Below are positions 43,512-51,933 of a DNA stretch of 64,000 nt, one piece after another. Positions within the stretch are counted from its first letter, which is position 1, and the number at the start of each line of letters is the position of its first letter. Position numbers and translations under genes: made by a program. Origin of the DNA: Pelagimonas varians (GTDB lineage Bacteria > Pseudomonadota > Alphaproteobacteria > Rhodobacterales > Rhodobacteraceae); NCBI RefSeq assembly GCF_003208435.1, contig NZ_QKMF01000015.1, positions 1 to 64,000 on the forward strand. Direction: 5' to 3'. The notes under the pieces are model-generated. The model worked only from the letters and a program-made list of their open reading frames with translations. It had not been told where the DNA came from and did no database searches.

Positions 43512-44545
43512 GTTGGCAAGTATCGGCGTTTGTAACGTGCGCCCAGCGAAGTCAGTATTTCGTAGCCAATGGTACCGGCCCAATCTGCCACTGTATCCAC
43601 CGTTTGATGCGCGTTTATCAGGTCAAGCGCGCTTGGCTCTTCGTTCAATTCAGTCACATCCACCCCGATCATATCCATCGACACGCGGCCCAATACTTTG
43701 CATCGGGTATCACCGTGACACAGCCAGGCGTCGCCGCCCATTGCCCGGATCAGCCCGTCGGCATAGCCTGCGGCAATTGTCGCGACACGGGTCGGAGATT
43801 GCGCAATCCATGTGTTTGAATAGCCGACGCTTTCACCGGCCAGCACATCGCGGGTCTGAATGACGGGGATTGATAAATGCACCACGGGGCGGGCCTGTGC
43901 AAACGGCAATCCGCCGTATAGCCCGATGCCGGGACGGGTCACGTCAAAATGGTAGTCGCTGCCCAGCAGAATGCCCCCCGTCGCCGCGAGAGAGCGCGGT
44001 GCGTCAATTCCGTCGGTCATATCGGTGAAGTTTTGCAGCTGAAACGGGTTCATCGCATGATCTGGTGCATCGGCGCAGGCCAGATGGCTCATGACCAACG
44101 CAGGGCGCTGCGCCAGTGCGATTTCGCGCAGCGCGCGCCATTCGGCGTCTTCCATGCCCAAACGGTTCATGCCGGTATCAAGCTGTATGCCAAAGCTGTG
44201 GCCGGGGAGGGCTTCGACATGGCGCAGCATCTGGTCGATGGAATTGAGCATCGGTGTCAGATTTGCATCGCGGATCAGTGCGGTATCGCCTTCCATATGT
44301 CCCGAGAAAACGAAGATCTCGGGGCCGGTGCCCAAGATCGCGCGCAGCTCCGCACCTTCTTCGCAAGCGGCGACAAAAAATTGCCTGACACCGGTTTGGG
44401 CAAGCGCAGGGGCAACTTGCGCCATGCCAAGCCCATAAGCGTCAGCTTTGACAACCGCAGCCGTTTCGGTGTGCGATTTTGAAGATAGCGCATGCCAGTT
44501 GGCACAAAGCGCAGCGAGATCAATTGTAAGTTCTGCAACAGCCAT
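43508..44545 (-). CDS. alr: Alanine racemase
   Basis: The 345-residue PLP enzyme makes D-alanine for peptidoglycan. K33 in [10 protein letters not shown] is the PLP lysine, and the second catalytic Tyr lies in [31 protein letters not shown] and the C-terminal [17 protein letters not shown] are present. It is the first gene of a leftward operon with the Mla-like genes. ATG 44545 gives the usual [13 protein letters not shown] start. Confidence 0.95.
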   Translation of the reverse strand: MAVAELTIDLAALCANWHALSSKSHTETAAVVKADAYGLGMAQVAPALAQTGVRQFFVAACEEGAELRAILGTGPEIFVFSGHMEGDTALIRDANLTPMLNSIDQMLRHVEALPGHSFGIQLDTGMNRLGMEDAEWRALREIALAQRPALVMSHLACADAPDHAMNPFQLQNFTDMTDGIDAPRSLAATGGILLGSDYHFDVTRPGIGLYGGLPFAQARPVVHLSIPVIQTRDVLAGESVGYSNTWIAQSPTRVATIAAGYADGLIRAMGGDAWLCHGDTRCKVLGRVSMDMIGVDVTELNEEPSALDLINAHQTVDTVADWAGTIGYEILTSLGARYKRRYLPT

Positions 44546-44689
44546 ATGCGTGTCTTTGGCATGATAGGCGTGAGCGTCAAGAGGAAATGATGTTTTGGGT
44601 ACCGCAGGCCGCAAGCCTATTGGCTGATTTGGCGAAAATGTTGGTTAACACCTGTTGGGATAAGCTAGGCTGGGAGCGGAGGGACACAT

Positions 44690-45457
44690 ATGAAAGACAA
44701 GTTGCGTCTGGAGTGGCAATTGTTTCAACTGGCGCTGCGGTTTTTGACCTGCATGCCCGCTGCTGGCGATCTTTCGACGTCGGACGATTTACGGATACGG
44801 GCGCACAAGTATTTCCCGATTGTCGGGGCCTTTGTCGGCGCTATTGGCGCTTTGGTGTTTTGGGCCAGTTGTGTTTGGCTACCGCAATCGGCCGCCCTGA
44901 TCATCTCGCTGGTTGCGACCTTATTGGTGACCGGAGCCTTCCATGAAGACGGGTTGGCCAATGCGGTCGAAGGGATGAGCCGCGGGTCAGGCCGAACCCA
45001 AATGCTGGAGATGATGGCCTCTCCCGGGTTGGGGCTTTTTGGAGCCTTGGCTGTTGCACTGGTTGTAGCGCTGAAACTGGTTTTGCTGGCGCATATGCCG
45101 CTGGTTTTGGCCGGTGTTGCGCTGGTTCTGGGACATATGATCGGGATGATGGCGGTGGTCCATGTGATTGCCACAACGCCCTATGTGCACAGCAATGGGT
45201 TGCAAGCTGCCGCCCCGTACATAACATCTGGCGGCTATCGTTTTGCGGTTTTGTCTTCAATCGCCGTATTGATCGCGGCGGTGTTCTATATGGGGCTTTG
45301 GCCGCCGCTTTATCTGATCTTGGGAAGCATCGTTTTGGGACAATTGTTCCGCTCGGCAATGATGGGCAAACTGGGCGGTTACAACAGCGATTGCCTCGGC
45401 GGCGTGATGCAACTGAGCGAAGTCGGGGCCTATTTGGGCCTGTCGGTCTGGTTTTGA
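44690..45457 (+). CDS. cobS: Adenosylcobinamide-GDP ribazoletransferase (cobalamin synthase)
   Basis: The 255-residue membrane enzyme joins ribazole to adenosylcobinamide-GDP in the last steps of vitamin B12 assembly. Its signature is GAFHEDGLANAVEGMSRGSG, with FPIVGAFVGAIGALVFWA and the late GGYNSDCLGGVMQLSE. About six helices are predicted. GCGGAGGGACACAT precedes the ATG. Other cob genes are not in the window. It converges on dnaB. Confidence 0.94.
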   Translation: MKDKLRLEWQLFQLALRFLTCMPAAGDLSTSDDLRIRAHKYFPIVGAFVGAIGALVFWASCVWLPQSAALIISLVATLLVTGAFHEDGLANAVEGMSRGSGRTQMLEMMASPGLGLFGALAVALVVALKLVLLAHMPLVLAGVALVLGHMIGMMAVVHVIATTPYVHSNGLQAAAPYITSGGYRFAVLSSIAVLIAAVFYMGLWPPLYLILGSIVLGQLFRSAMMGKLGGYNSDCLGGVMQLSEVGAYLGLSVWF

Positions 45458-45458
45458 T

Positions 45459-45478
45459 GCGCGGGCAAAAAGCCGCGC
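45459..45478. terminator. Possible hairpin between convergent cobS and dnaB
   Basis: GCGCGG (45459-45464) pairs with CCGCGC (45473-45478) over GCAAAAAG in the 36-base gap. It lacks a clear T-run, so terminator function is uncertain. Confidence 0.4.
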
Positions 45479-45493
45479 GCACCGCAGACGGCG

Positions 45494-46975
45494 TTAGTAT
45501 TCGTTGCCGCCCTGCCATGTTTTGGCCAAGTTGCCAAAGCGCGTGAACTGAGCCTCAAAGGACAGCTCTACCGTACCAATCGGGCCGTGCCGCTGTTTGC
45601 CGATGATCACCTCGGCTTTGGCATGCAGGCGCGACATGCGTTCCTGCCATTCGGCCATTTTGTCCAGCTGCTCTTCGCCCGGTTTTTCACGTTCCACATA
45701 GTATTCTTCGCGGAACACAAACATAACAACGTCCGCATCCTGTTCGATCGATCCAGATTCGCGAAGGTCCGACAATTGCGGCCGTTTGTCTTCGCGGTTT
45801 TCAACCTGACGAGACAGCTGGGACAGGGCGATCACAGGAATTGCCAACTCCTTGGCGATCGCTTTCAAACCCATCGAAATTTCACCGATTTCCTGAACGC
45901 GGTTTTCCGACGTTCCGCGCAACAGCTGCAAATAGTCAACGATGAGAACGTCCAGCCCATGCGTCCGTTTCAATCGCCGAGCCCGCGCAGCCACCTGCGA
46001 AATCGGCAAGGCGGCAGTGTCGTCGATAAACAATGGACAGGCTTCAAGCGCCTTGGCCGCTTCAACGAAGCGCCGGAATTCGATTTCGTCCATGTCACCC
46101 TGACGGATTTTATGGGACGAGATTTCAGAGGCTTCGGCCAAGATCCGGCTGGCAAGCTGCTCGGCGCTCATCTCGAGGCTGAAGAAGGCAACAACGCCGC
46201 CCTCTACTGTGCCCTCGGTTCCGTCCGGCTTGATGCCCTTCTTGTATGCCTTGGCAATATTGAAGGCGATGTTGGTTGCCAGCGATGTTTTCCCCATCGA
46301 GGGGCGGCCTGCCAAGATCAGCAAATCCGACGGATGCAAACCGCCCAACTTTCCGTCCATATCGATCAGACCGGTCGACACACCGGCCAAACCGCCTTCG
46401 CGTTGGTAGGCCGCATTGGCGACATTCACCGCTTCTGTGACGGCCTTGAGGAACGAGACAAAACCGCTTTCGACCTGTCCTTGCTCGGCCATGCTATAGA
46501 GCGCCTGCTCGGCCTCGACGATCTGTTCTTTGGGGTTGGATGCGATATCGACCTTGGCCGCTTTGGCAGAAATATCTTTGCCCAAACGGATCAGATCGCG
46601 GCGCACCGCCAGATCATAAAGCATTTGGGCATATTCACGCACCGCAAACGCGCTGACAGAAGAGGCGGCAAGTCGCGCCAGATAGGCGGGCCCGCCCAGT
46701 TCCTTAAGGCCTTCGTCGGCTTCCATAAACGCCTTGAGCGTTACAGGTGAAGCGAGGTTGTTTTTAGAGATACGTGCAGCGGCGATCTCATAGATTCGGG
46801 CGTGAACCGGATCGTAAAAATGCTGGGGGCCAATGATCGATGCGACGCGGTCAAAGACGTCATTGTCAGTCAAAATAGCGCCCAGCAACTGTTGCTCGGC
46901 TTCGATGGAATGCGGCATGGTGTCGGCGGCTTCGACCTGAATTCCGGTCGGATTTATTGTCATAACTTCGTTCAT
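45494..46975 (-). CDS. dnaB: Replicative DNA helicase DnaB
   Basis: The 493-residue helicase has the N-terminal domain (MPHSIEAEQQLLGAILTDND) and the RecA-like domain with Walker A GRPSMGKTSLATNIA, Walker B-like VLIVDYLQLL, and the AIALSQLSRQVE-type motif (PVIALSQLSRQVENREDKRP). It unwinds DNA at the replication fork. The start at 46975 is chosen (MNEVMTINPTG); 46963 is also possible. A 213-base gap separates it from pyrE upstream, so it probably has its own promoter. Confidence 0.95.
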   Translation of the reverse strand: MNEVMTINPTGIQVEAADTMPHSIEAEQQLLGAILTDNDVFDRVASIIGPQHFYDPVHARIYEIAAARISKNNLASPVTLKAFMEADEGLKELGGPAYLARLAASSVSAFAVREYAQMLYDLAVRRDLIRLGKDISAKAAKVDIASNPKEQIVEAEQALYSMAEQGQVESGFVSFLKAVTEAVNVANAAYQREGGLAGVSTGLIDMDGKLGGLHPSDLLILAGRPSMGKTSLATNIAFNIAKAYKKGIKPDGTEGTVEGGVVAFFSLEMSAEQLASRILAEASEISSHKIRQGDMDEIEFRRFVEAAKALEACPLFIDDTAALPISQVAARARRLKRTHGLDVLIVDYLQLLRGTSENRVQEIGEISMGLKAIAKELAIPVIALSQLSRQVENREDKRPQLSDLRESGSIEQDADVVMFVFREEYYVEREKPGEEQLDKMAEWQERMSRLHAKAEVIIGKQRHGPIGTVELSFEAQFTRFGNLAKTWQGGNEY

Positions 46976-47135
46976 GCCGTTCCCCAACTGCCCCAATTTG
47001 CGAATGTAACGCCTTTGGTGCGCTTGGTATCAACAAGCGGGGCAAAGGGGCAAATTGTATATTTCTGGGGATAAGCTTCCTGCCGAAACCCCATGCTAGA
47101 TATTGCGATTAGACTTAGCGGTCTGTCAATATAAG

Positions 47136-47174
47136 GTAGCGGCAGAGAACCGGAGACGGTTTTCTGCCCGCTAC
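47136..47174. terminator. Long hairpin downstream of pyrE
   Basis: GTAGCGGCAGAGAACCG (47136-47152) pairs with CGGTTTTCTGCCCGCTAC (47157-47174) apart from small bulges, with loop GAGA. On the minus strand it lies 15 bases after the pyrE stop and is followed by CTTATATTG, so it probably ends or protects the pyrE transcript. Confidence 0.65.
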
Positions 47175-47188
47175 CTATACTGATGCGC

Positions 47189-47866
47189 TTAGTCTTTGTT
47201 GGCGTCTTGCCAAGCGCGCGGTGCTTTCAAAAAGGCCTCGACCTGTGCGAGTTTCTCATCCGAGAAATTGCCCATCTCACGCGCGGCTTCCAGCACGTCC
47301 CACCACGTACACAGGTGGTGCAGTTCAACCCCGTGATCGCCCAGTGTTTTGATCGTCTCGTCAAAAATACCGTAGTAGAAAATGACGGCAGTATGACCGC
47401 AGGTTGCACCGGTTTCGCGGATGGCATCCACAAAGGACAGTTTTGATCCGCCGTCGGTGGTCAGGTCTTCGACCAGCAACACACGTTCGCCTTCGGTCAT
47501 CACACCTTCGATGCGGGCGTTGCGGCCATAGCCTTTTGGTTTCTTGCGCACATAGGTCATGGGCAGGGCCATACGTTCGGCAACCAGTGCGCCGAACGGG
47601 ATCCCTGCGGTTTCACCGCCGGCGATGTTGTCAAAGGCTTCGAAGCCGGCGTTGCGCATCACAGTCACGGTCAGGAAATCCATCAAGGTGCTGCGAATGC
47701 GTGGAAACGAAATCAGCTTGCGGCAATCGATGTACACCGGTGACGGCAGGCCCGAGGCCAATTTGAACGGCTCGTCGCCCATGAAATGTACCGCTTCGAT
47801 TTCCCACAGCATGCGGGCGGTCAAACGGGCCATTTCTTCGGCAGAGGGATAAGACGTCGGAATCAT
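47189..47866 (-). CDS. pyrE: Orotate phosphoribosyltransferase
   Basis: This 225-residue enzyme makes OMP from orotate and PRPP. The PRPP motif [20 protein letters not shown] and the [20 protein letters not shown] segment are present, along with [17 protein letters not shown] (the Lys-rich flexible loop). The length is typical of the alphaproteobacterial form with an extended C-terminus. It follows pyrC by about 100 bases containing a hairpin. Confidence 0.95.
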   Translation of the reverse strand: MIPTSYPSAEEMARLTARMLWEIEAVHFMGDEPFKLASGLPSPVYIDCRKLISFPRIRSTLMDFLTVTVMRNAGFEAFDNIAGGETAGIPFGALVAERMALPMTYVRKKPKGYGRNARIEGVMTEGERVLLVEDLTTDGGSKLSFVDAIRETGATCGHTAVIFYYGIFDETIKTLGDHGVELHHLCTWWDVLEAAREMGNFSDEKLAQVEAFLKAPRAWQDANKD

Positions 47867-47905
47867 CGGGCAGCTCTCCTGGATTTTGCGCGGATTTAGC
47901 GCGAA

Positions 47906-47932
47906 ACAGGGCGGGACAAAACCCCGCCGTGT
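47906..47932 (-). terminator. Hairpin between pyrC and pyrE
   Basis: ACAGGGCGGG (47906-47915) pairs loosely with CCCGCCGTGT (47922-47931). On the minus strand it falls just after pyrC, with GTTTCGCG following. It may only reduce read-through into pyrE. Confidence 0.45.
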
Positions 47933-47965
47933 TATTTCTTTGGGCCGCAGCCGCAGGGCTGGCCT

Positions 47966-49003
47966 CTAAGTTTGAACCGTCCAGTGCAAGGGCATCATCG
48001 GGTCAAACACCGTGACATCGCCGTCCGGCGTTTCAATCTTGGCCGGATAGGTGACGGGGTCGCCCTTGGTCAAAACCATCTGCGCGTCGTTGGGGGCCAA
48101 ACCGTAAAAGGCCGGTCCGTTCAGGGATGCAAACCCTTCCAGCTTGTCCAACGCGTTTTCTTGTTCAAACACTTCCGCAAGAATGCTCATGGTGTTGGTT
48201 GCGGTAAAGCAACCGGCACATCCACAGGCGTTTTCCTTGAGTGGATCAATATGCGGCGCACTGTCCGTTCCAAGAAAGAAGCTGCGATCACCGGATGTGG
48301 CGGCGGCGCGCAGCGCAAGGCGGTGCTCTTCGCGTTTGGCCACGGGCAGGCAATAGTAGTGCGGTTTGATCCCACCGACCAAAATAGCGTTCCGGTTGAT
48401 CACCAAGTGGTGGGTGGTGATCGTCGCAGCCAGATTGTCACCGCCGCTGCGGGCATAGTCTGCGCCCTGTTTGGTTGTGATGTGTTCCATGATCACGCGC
48501 AGGTCTGGAACAGATTTGCGCAAAGGATCCAGCACTCGGTCAATAAACACGGCCTCGCGGTCAAAAATATCAACATCGCTGTCGACGACTTCACCATGCA
48601 CACACAGGGGCAGCCCAATTTCGGCCATGGTTTCAAGGGTTGCACGTACCTTGTCAAAGTCGGTCACGCCCGAGGCGGAATTGGTCGTCGCGCCCGCCGG
48701 ATACAGCTTGACCGCATGGATCAACCCTTCGTCCTTGGCGCGTTTTACATCTGCCGGATCGGTTTGTTCGGTAAGATAGAGTGTCATCAGCGGTTGGAAA
48801 TCACTGCCATCTGGCAGCGCATCCATGATCCGCGCCTGATAGGCCGCTGCATCATCGCGTGTGACAACAGGCGGAACCAGATTTGGCATAATGATCGCAC
48901 GGCCAAAATGGCGGGCGGTTTCAGGAGCAACGGCGCGCATCATAGCGCCATCGCGCAAATGAAGGTGCCAGTCATCGGGGCGGCGAAGGGTCAGTTTTTG
49001 CAT
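47966..49003 (-). CDS. pyrC: Dihydroorotase (PyrC type)
   Basis: The 345-residue zinc enzyme interconverts carbamoyl-aspartate and dihydroorotate. Its HxH motif is in [15 protein letters not shown] and the carboxylated Lys is in [23 protein letters not shown] and FLGTDSAPH complete the metal and substrate set. Length and motifs match the E. coli-like type II enzyme rather than the PyrX-type found beside pyrB. Confidence 0.95.
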   Translation of the reverse strand: MQKLTLRRPDDWHLHLRDGAMMRAVAPETARHFGRAIIMPNLVPPVVTRDDAAAYQARIMDALPDGSDFQPLMTLYLTEQTDPADVKRAKDEGLIHAVKLYPAGATTNSASGVTDFDKVRATLETMAEIGLPLCVHGEVVDSDVDIFDREAVFIDRVLDPLRKSVPDLRVIMEHITTKQGADYARSGGDNLAATITTHHLVINRNAILVGGIKPHYYCLPVAKREEHRLALRAAATSGDRSFFLGTDSAPHIDPLKENACGCAGCFTATNTMSILAEVFEQENALDKLEGFASLNGPAFYGLAPNDAQMVLTKGDPVTYPAKIETPDGDVTVFDPMMPLHWTVQT

Positions 49004-49086
49004 GGGGGTCCGGTAGCACGCACGGCCGGTTATTTCCAGAGATTCGACCGACAGAACCTGCTTTGACGCGGAAATTCGGTGCTGTG

Positions 49087-50013
49087 CTAGCTATCTTGGG
49101 AGACGAGCTGCGCCAAACGGCGGCGAAACCGCGGTGCATCCAACCGTGAGACCACATTTTGACACAACAAGCGGGCCAGATCGCTGCGCTCATCTGCATC
49201 AATGCGGGCCAATAGGCGGCGCAGATAGGGCGGGTGATCGCGCCGCGCCCGAAGCATTTTGGCAAAAGTATTGGTGTCCAAGCGGTCTTCGGCGACGGCA
49301 GTCAACAGCGATGGAAGCAGGTTCAATTCGATCATGTCAGCTTGCAATGCGCCGCCCATCAAGGGCAGGCGGTGGCGCGTGACGTTACGCCGTTCGAACA
49401 GGGCAGAATGCATGGCATCCAGATGTTCGTTGGGGTCAAACAAGACATGCGCATGATGGGCCGCCTCAATCATATCCGGCGCAAACCCGTAGCGTGAGGT
49501 GAAATCGCGGCGGCGTTGTTCAAGGAACCTTTCATCCCAGCCTGTGACCCGCGGATCAAGCGTTGCTTGCGGTTGTAACATCAAGACACGCGCACCGGGC
49601 GCGGTAACCGAATAGGCAGCGGCCGCATATCCGCAGGGGCCAGCCCCATAAAAGACAACGTTTTCAAAATCATCAAAAAATCCGTCGTCCAGCATCTGGT
49701 CAAAGAAGGCAAAGACTTTGGCGTCGCGAAACCAGGTGTCACCTTGGCTGAGCACAGAAAGCGACGACCAGCCGTTGTTGCGGACCATATCGAACCCTAG
49801 CGGAGTACGGGTGGGAGACAGCGCCTCGATTCCCGGTACGGATTCAAAGCTGACCAAGAGAGTGTCACCGTCCTCGACAAAGATCGACGCATGCCGTTTG
49901 CCAAGAGGCTCAGCGAACCCCAGATTTTGACCAATGCGTTTCAATTCGGTTAGCCACTCAGCCCGCGATAGCTGGCTAAGATCGGGAGGGAAACTGGTCT
50001 CTGACTGTGGCAT
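49087..50013 (-). CDS. Conserved Rhodobacterales protein of unknown function
   Basis: The 308-residue protein has a central [16 protein letters not shown] segment resembling a nucleophile elbow or Rossmann-like turn and a nearby [20 protein letters not shown]. Related proteins are common in Rhodobacterales and are often labelled phosphoadenosine phosphosulfate reductase, but no PAPS-reductase motif is visible, so I do not adopt that name. An alpha/beta-hydrolase-like fold is a guess. It lies 118 bases downstream of a glycosyltransferase gene and may not belong to that operon. Confidence 0.65.
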   Translation of the reverse strand: MPQSETSFPPDLSQLSRAEWLTELKRIGQNLGFAEPLGKRHASIFVEDGDTLLVSFESVPGIEALSPTRTPLGFDMVRNNGWSSLSVLSQGDTWFRDAKVFAFFDQMLDDGFFDDFENVVFYGAGPCGYAAAAYSVTAPGARVLMLQPQATLDPRVTGWDERFLEQRRRDFTSRYGFAPDMIEAAHHAHVLFDPNEHLDAMHSALFERRNVTRHRLPLMGGALQADMIELNLLPSLLTAVAEDRLDTNTFAKMLRARRDHPPYLRRLLARIDADERSDLARLLCQNVVSRLDAPRFRRRLAQLVSQDS

Positions 50014-50131
50014 ACCCGCATGTCCTTTGGTGTCCCCACGCCTCTTGATGGGGATGATTTGGAGATGAAGTTAGCCACGATTTCGGGCGAAATTGTGTTT
50101 AATGCTGGGTAATTTTAGGCAAGGGGCGGTG

Positions 50132-51178
50132 CTACACGCGGTCGGCGGCTTTGGCGCGGCTGGCATGCGCGGTCAGAAACCTTGCGGCTTCGGGCGTTAT
50201 TGGCCGGGCCGGGCTGGACATCAAAAGCCGGGCAAACAGCGCGCGGTAGGGTTCTTGGGCCATCAGATTGTCAAACCGGGCTTTTCGCCAGTGTACCGCG
50301 TGGTTGTGAAGTTCGGATAGGGTCTGATCCGCGGCGAGATCCGCGCGCAGATCTGCCGCGCCCGGCATGTTCAGAATTGACCTGTCTTCCTCAGAACTCC
50401 AATTGCGCTCTGACCAATAGTCCATTCCCAGAGTTTGGTTGGAATGCACCGCTCGGCCTCTGTCTGCCTTGACAAGGTAGCTTTCCATTGACCCGAGCGG
50501 ATAGTGGTTGAGCTGCGCCAAACCATAATTGGACCGGCCGTAATCTGAAAATATCCGGCGGTGTCGAAACTGATCGCCCAAATTACGGCCTTCGCAATCA
50601 AACCAGCGGGCCATATCAACTTTGGACGGATCGGGGCTGCGGGGACGGTGTACCCCGAGCTTGCGGTAAATGCCGTTGTTTTTGTAAAGCGTCTTGAACA
50701 TAGCGGCCCGCCACGGCCAATGCATAATGATTGGCGCAGCTCGTATGAATTGTTGCGTCACAGGGATGTCGACGTATGGCACGACACCGCTGTTCCCAAA
50801 GAGCCGCCACGTGAGCGTGATGGCGTCCGCATCCGGCAAGGCGGAGATCAAAGCGGGCAGGGTACGATCCCCGATGTGGATGTTGACGAATTCGTCGATA
50901 TCCAACGCCAACAACCAATCGGACTGCGTGACAGGGCTTGAAGTGTCGGCCAGCTTTAGTCCGGTGAATTGGATTCCGCTTTTGTCAAAGGGTCCGTCAT
51001 TGCGGATATGCGTGACCAGATCCATGTCCTGCAACCGGTCCAGCATCTTATCGGTGCCGTCTTGGCAATCGTTGCTAAGGGCGACAACATCGGTGACACC
51101 GCAGGCCAAATGATGGGCCAGCCAGTCTAAAAGGAAGCCACCCTCATTGCGGACACATAGAACTGCGGTGACCTTCAT
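50132..51178 (-). CDS. Glycosyltransferase family 2 (Glyco_tranf_2_4-like), paralogue 1
   Basis: This 348-residue protein begins MKVTAVLCVRNEGGFLLDWL with the donor-binding start of GT-A enzymes, has ALSNDCQDGTDKML and the metal-binding motif DIDEFVNIH, and ends its catalytic part with LNHYPLGSMESYLVKADRGR. Two other proteins in this block (51934-54306 C-terminal part and 54950-55981) share all four motifs. The acceptor is unknown. It follows the FkbM methyltransferase gene by 49 bases. Confidence 0.85.
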   Translation of the reverse strand: MKVTAVLCVRNEGGFLLDWLAHHLACGVTDVVALSNDCQDGTDKMLDRLQDMDLVTHIRNDGPFDKSGIQFTGLKLADTSSPVTQSDWLLALDIDEFVNIHIGDRTLPALISALPDADAITLTWRLFGNSGVVPYVDIPVTQQFIRAAPIIMHWPWRAAMFKTLYKNNGIYRKLGVHRPRSPDPSKVDMARWFDCEGRNLGDQFRHRRIFSDYGRSNYGLAQLNHYPLGSMESYLVKADRGRAVHSNQTLGMDYWSERNWSSEEDRSILNMPGAADLRADLAADQTLSELHNHAVHWRKARFDNLMAQEPYRALFARLLMSSPARPITPEAARFLTAHASRAKAADRV

Positions 51179-51227
51179 ATCGTGCCCTTCGTGTAACGCG
51201 GGTGACGAATTTTCGGCGAAAATTCAA

Positions 51228-51932
51228 TCATCCCCAACCTTTACGGAATGTAACAACTTTGGCTTCTGATGCTTTGGGAAAATATGTCAGTCCGGCCCTG
51301 TGCATTGCGTCAAAGACATTCTGAACCCCCTGTTGCCCAATCCATTGGGGGTGCAATTCTATTATGGCAACGCGAATGCCCGTCCAATCTGCAGAAGGCA
51401 ACAACACCGCTTCGGCCCCTTCGATGTCGCAGACCAGCACATCCGGTTTCAACCAGTCCAACACCGGGCCGATGGCATGACGTTCTATGTTTACAATTTC
51501 CTTTACGCTATCGGGATCTGCATCGAAATCCATGGACGACCCAAGGAAGTTGTCGCGCACATAGAACTTTACGGGATCGCCAACGTCTGGTGATAGCAAA
51601 GCGTTGCGCACGTCTACGTTTGTGACCCCATTGGCTTTATGCACCGAATGGATGTAAGGGATCAGCGCCGGGTTGGCCTCATAGCTGACCACTTTTTCCA
51701 CCTTCTTCTTGACCGACAGCAGCGTCGACATATAGCCAAGCCCACCGCCCAGTTCCAACACCCGATCCCCTTGGCGAACCACCCGCATCACCGCGTCGCA
51801 TTCTTTGCGCTCATAGGTGCCTTCGCGTATCGCACCGCGTACCCGGCCTGTGGTCAACTGCGGATGTTTCGGGATATTCATCCCCCGGGACCGGATATAG
51901 GGGCTGCGGGTTTTGGGCGCGCTTTCGTCCAT
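51228..51932 (-). CDS. FkbM family methyltransferase
   Basis: The 234-residue SAM-dependent methyltransferase has RVLELGGGLGYMSTLLSV (SAM motif I), VVSYEANPALIPYI (motif with the acidic ribose binder), VLVCDIEGAEAVLL and a late VAIIELHPQWIG. Members O-methylate sugars or lipids on surface polymers and natural products. The start 51932 is 1 base after the preceding gene's stop, so translation is probably coupled. An N-terminal Arg-rich segment (KTRSPYIRSRGMNIPKHPQL) precedes the fold. Confidence 0.85.
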   Translation of the reverse strand: MDESAPKTRSPYIRSRGMNIPKHPQLTTGRVRGAIREGTYERKECDAVMRVVRQGDRVLELGGGLGYMSTLLSVKKKVEKVVSYEANPALIPYIHSVHKANGVTNVDVRNALLSPDVGDPVKFYVRDNFLGSSMDFDADPDSVKEIVNIERHAIGPVLDWLKPDVLVCDIEGAEAVLLPSADWTGIRVAIIELHPQWIGQQGVQNVFDAMHRAGLTYFPKASEAKVVTFRKGWG

Positions 51933-51933
51933 G

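Noticed and set aside
45587-46750. Long rightward frame antisense to dnaB
   Set aside because: dnaB is complete and conserved; the antisense translation has no recognisable domain.
47972-49066. Long rightward frame antisense to pyrC
   Set aside because: pyrC has all its catalytic motifs on the minus strand; this is a compositional shadow.
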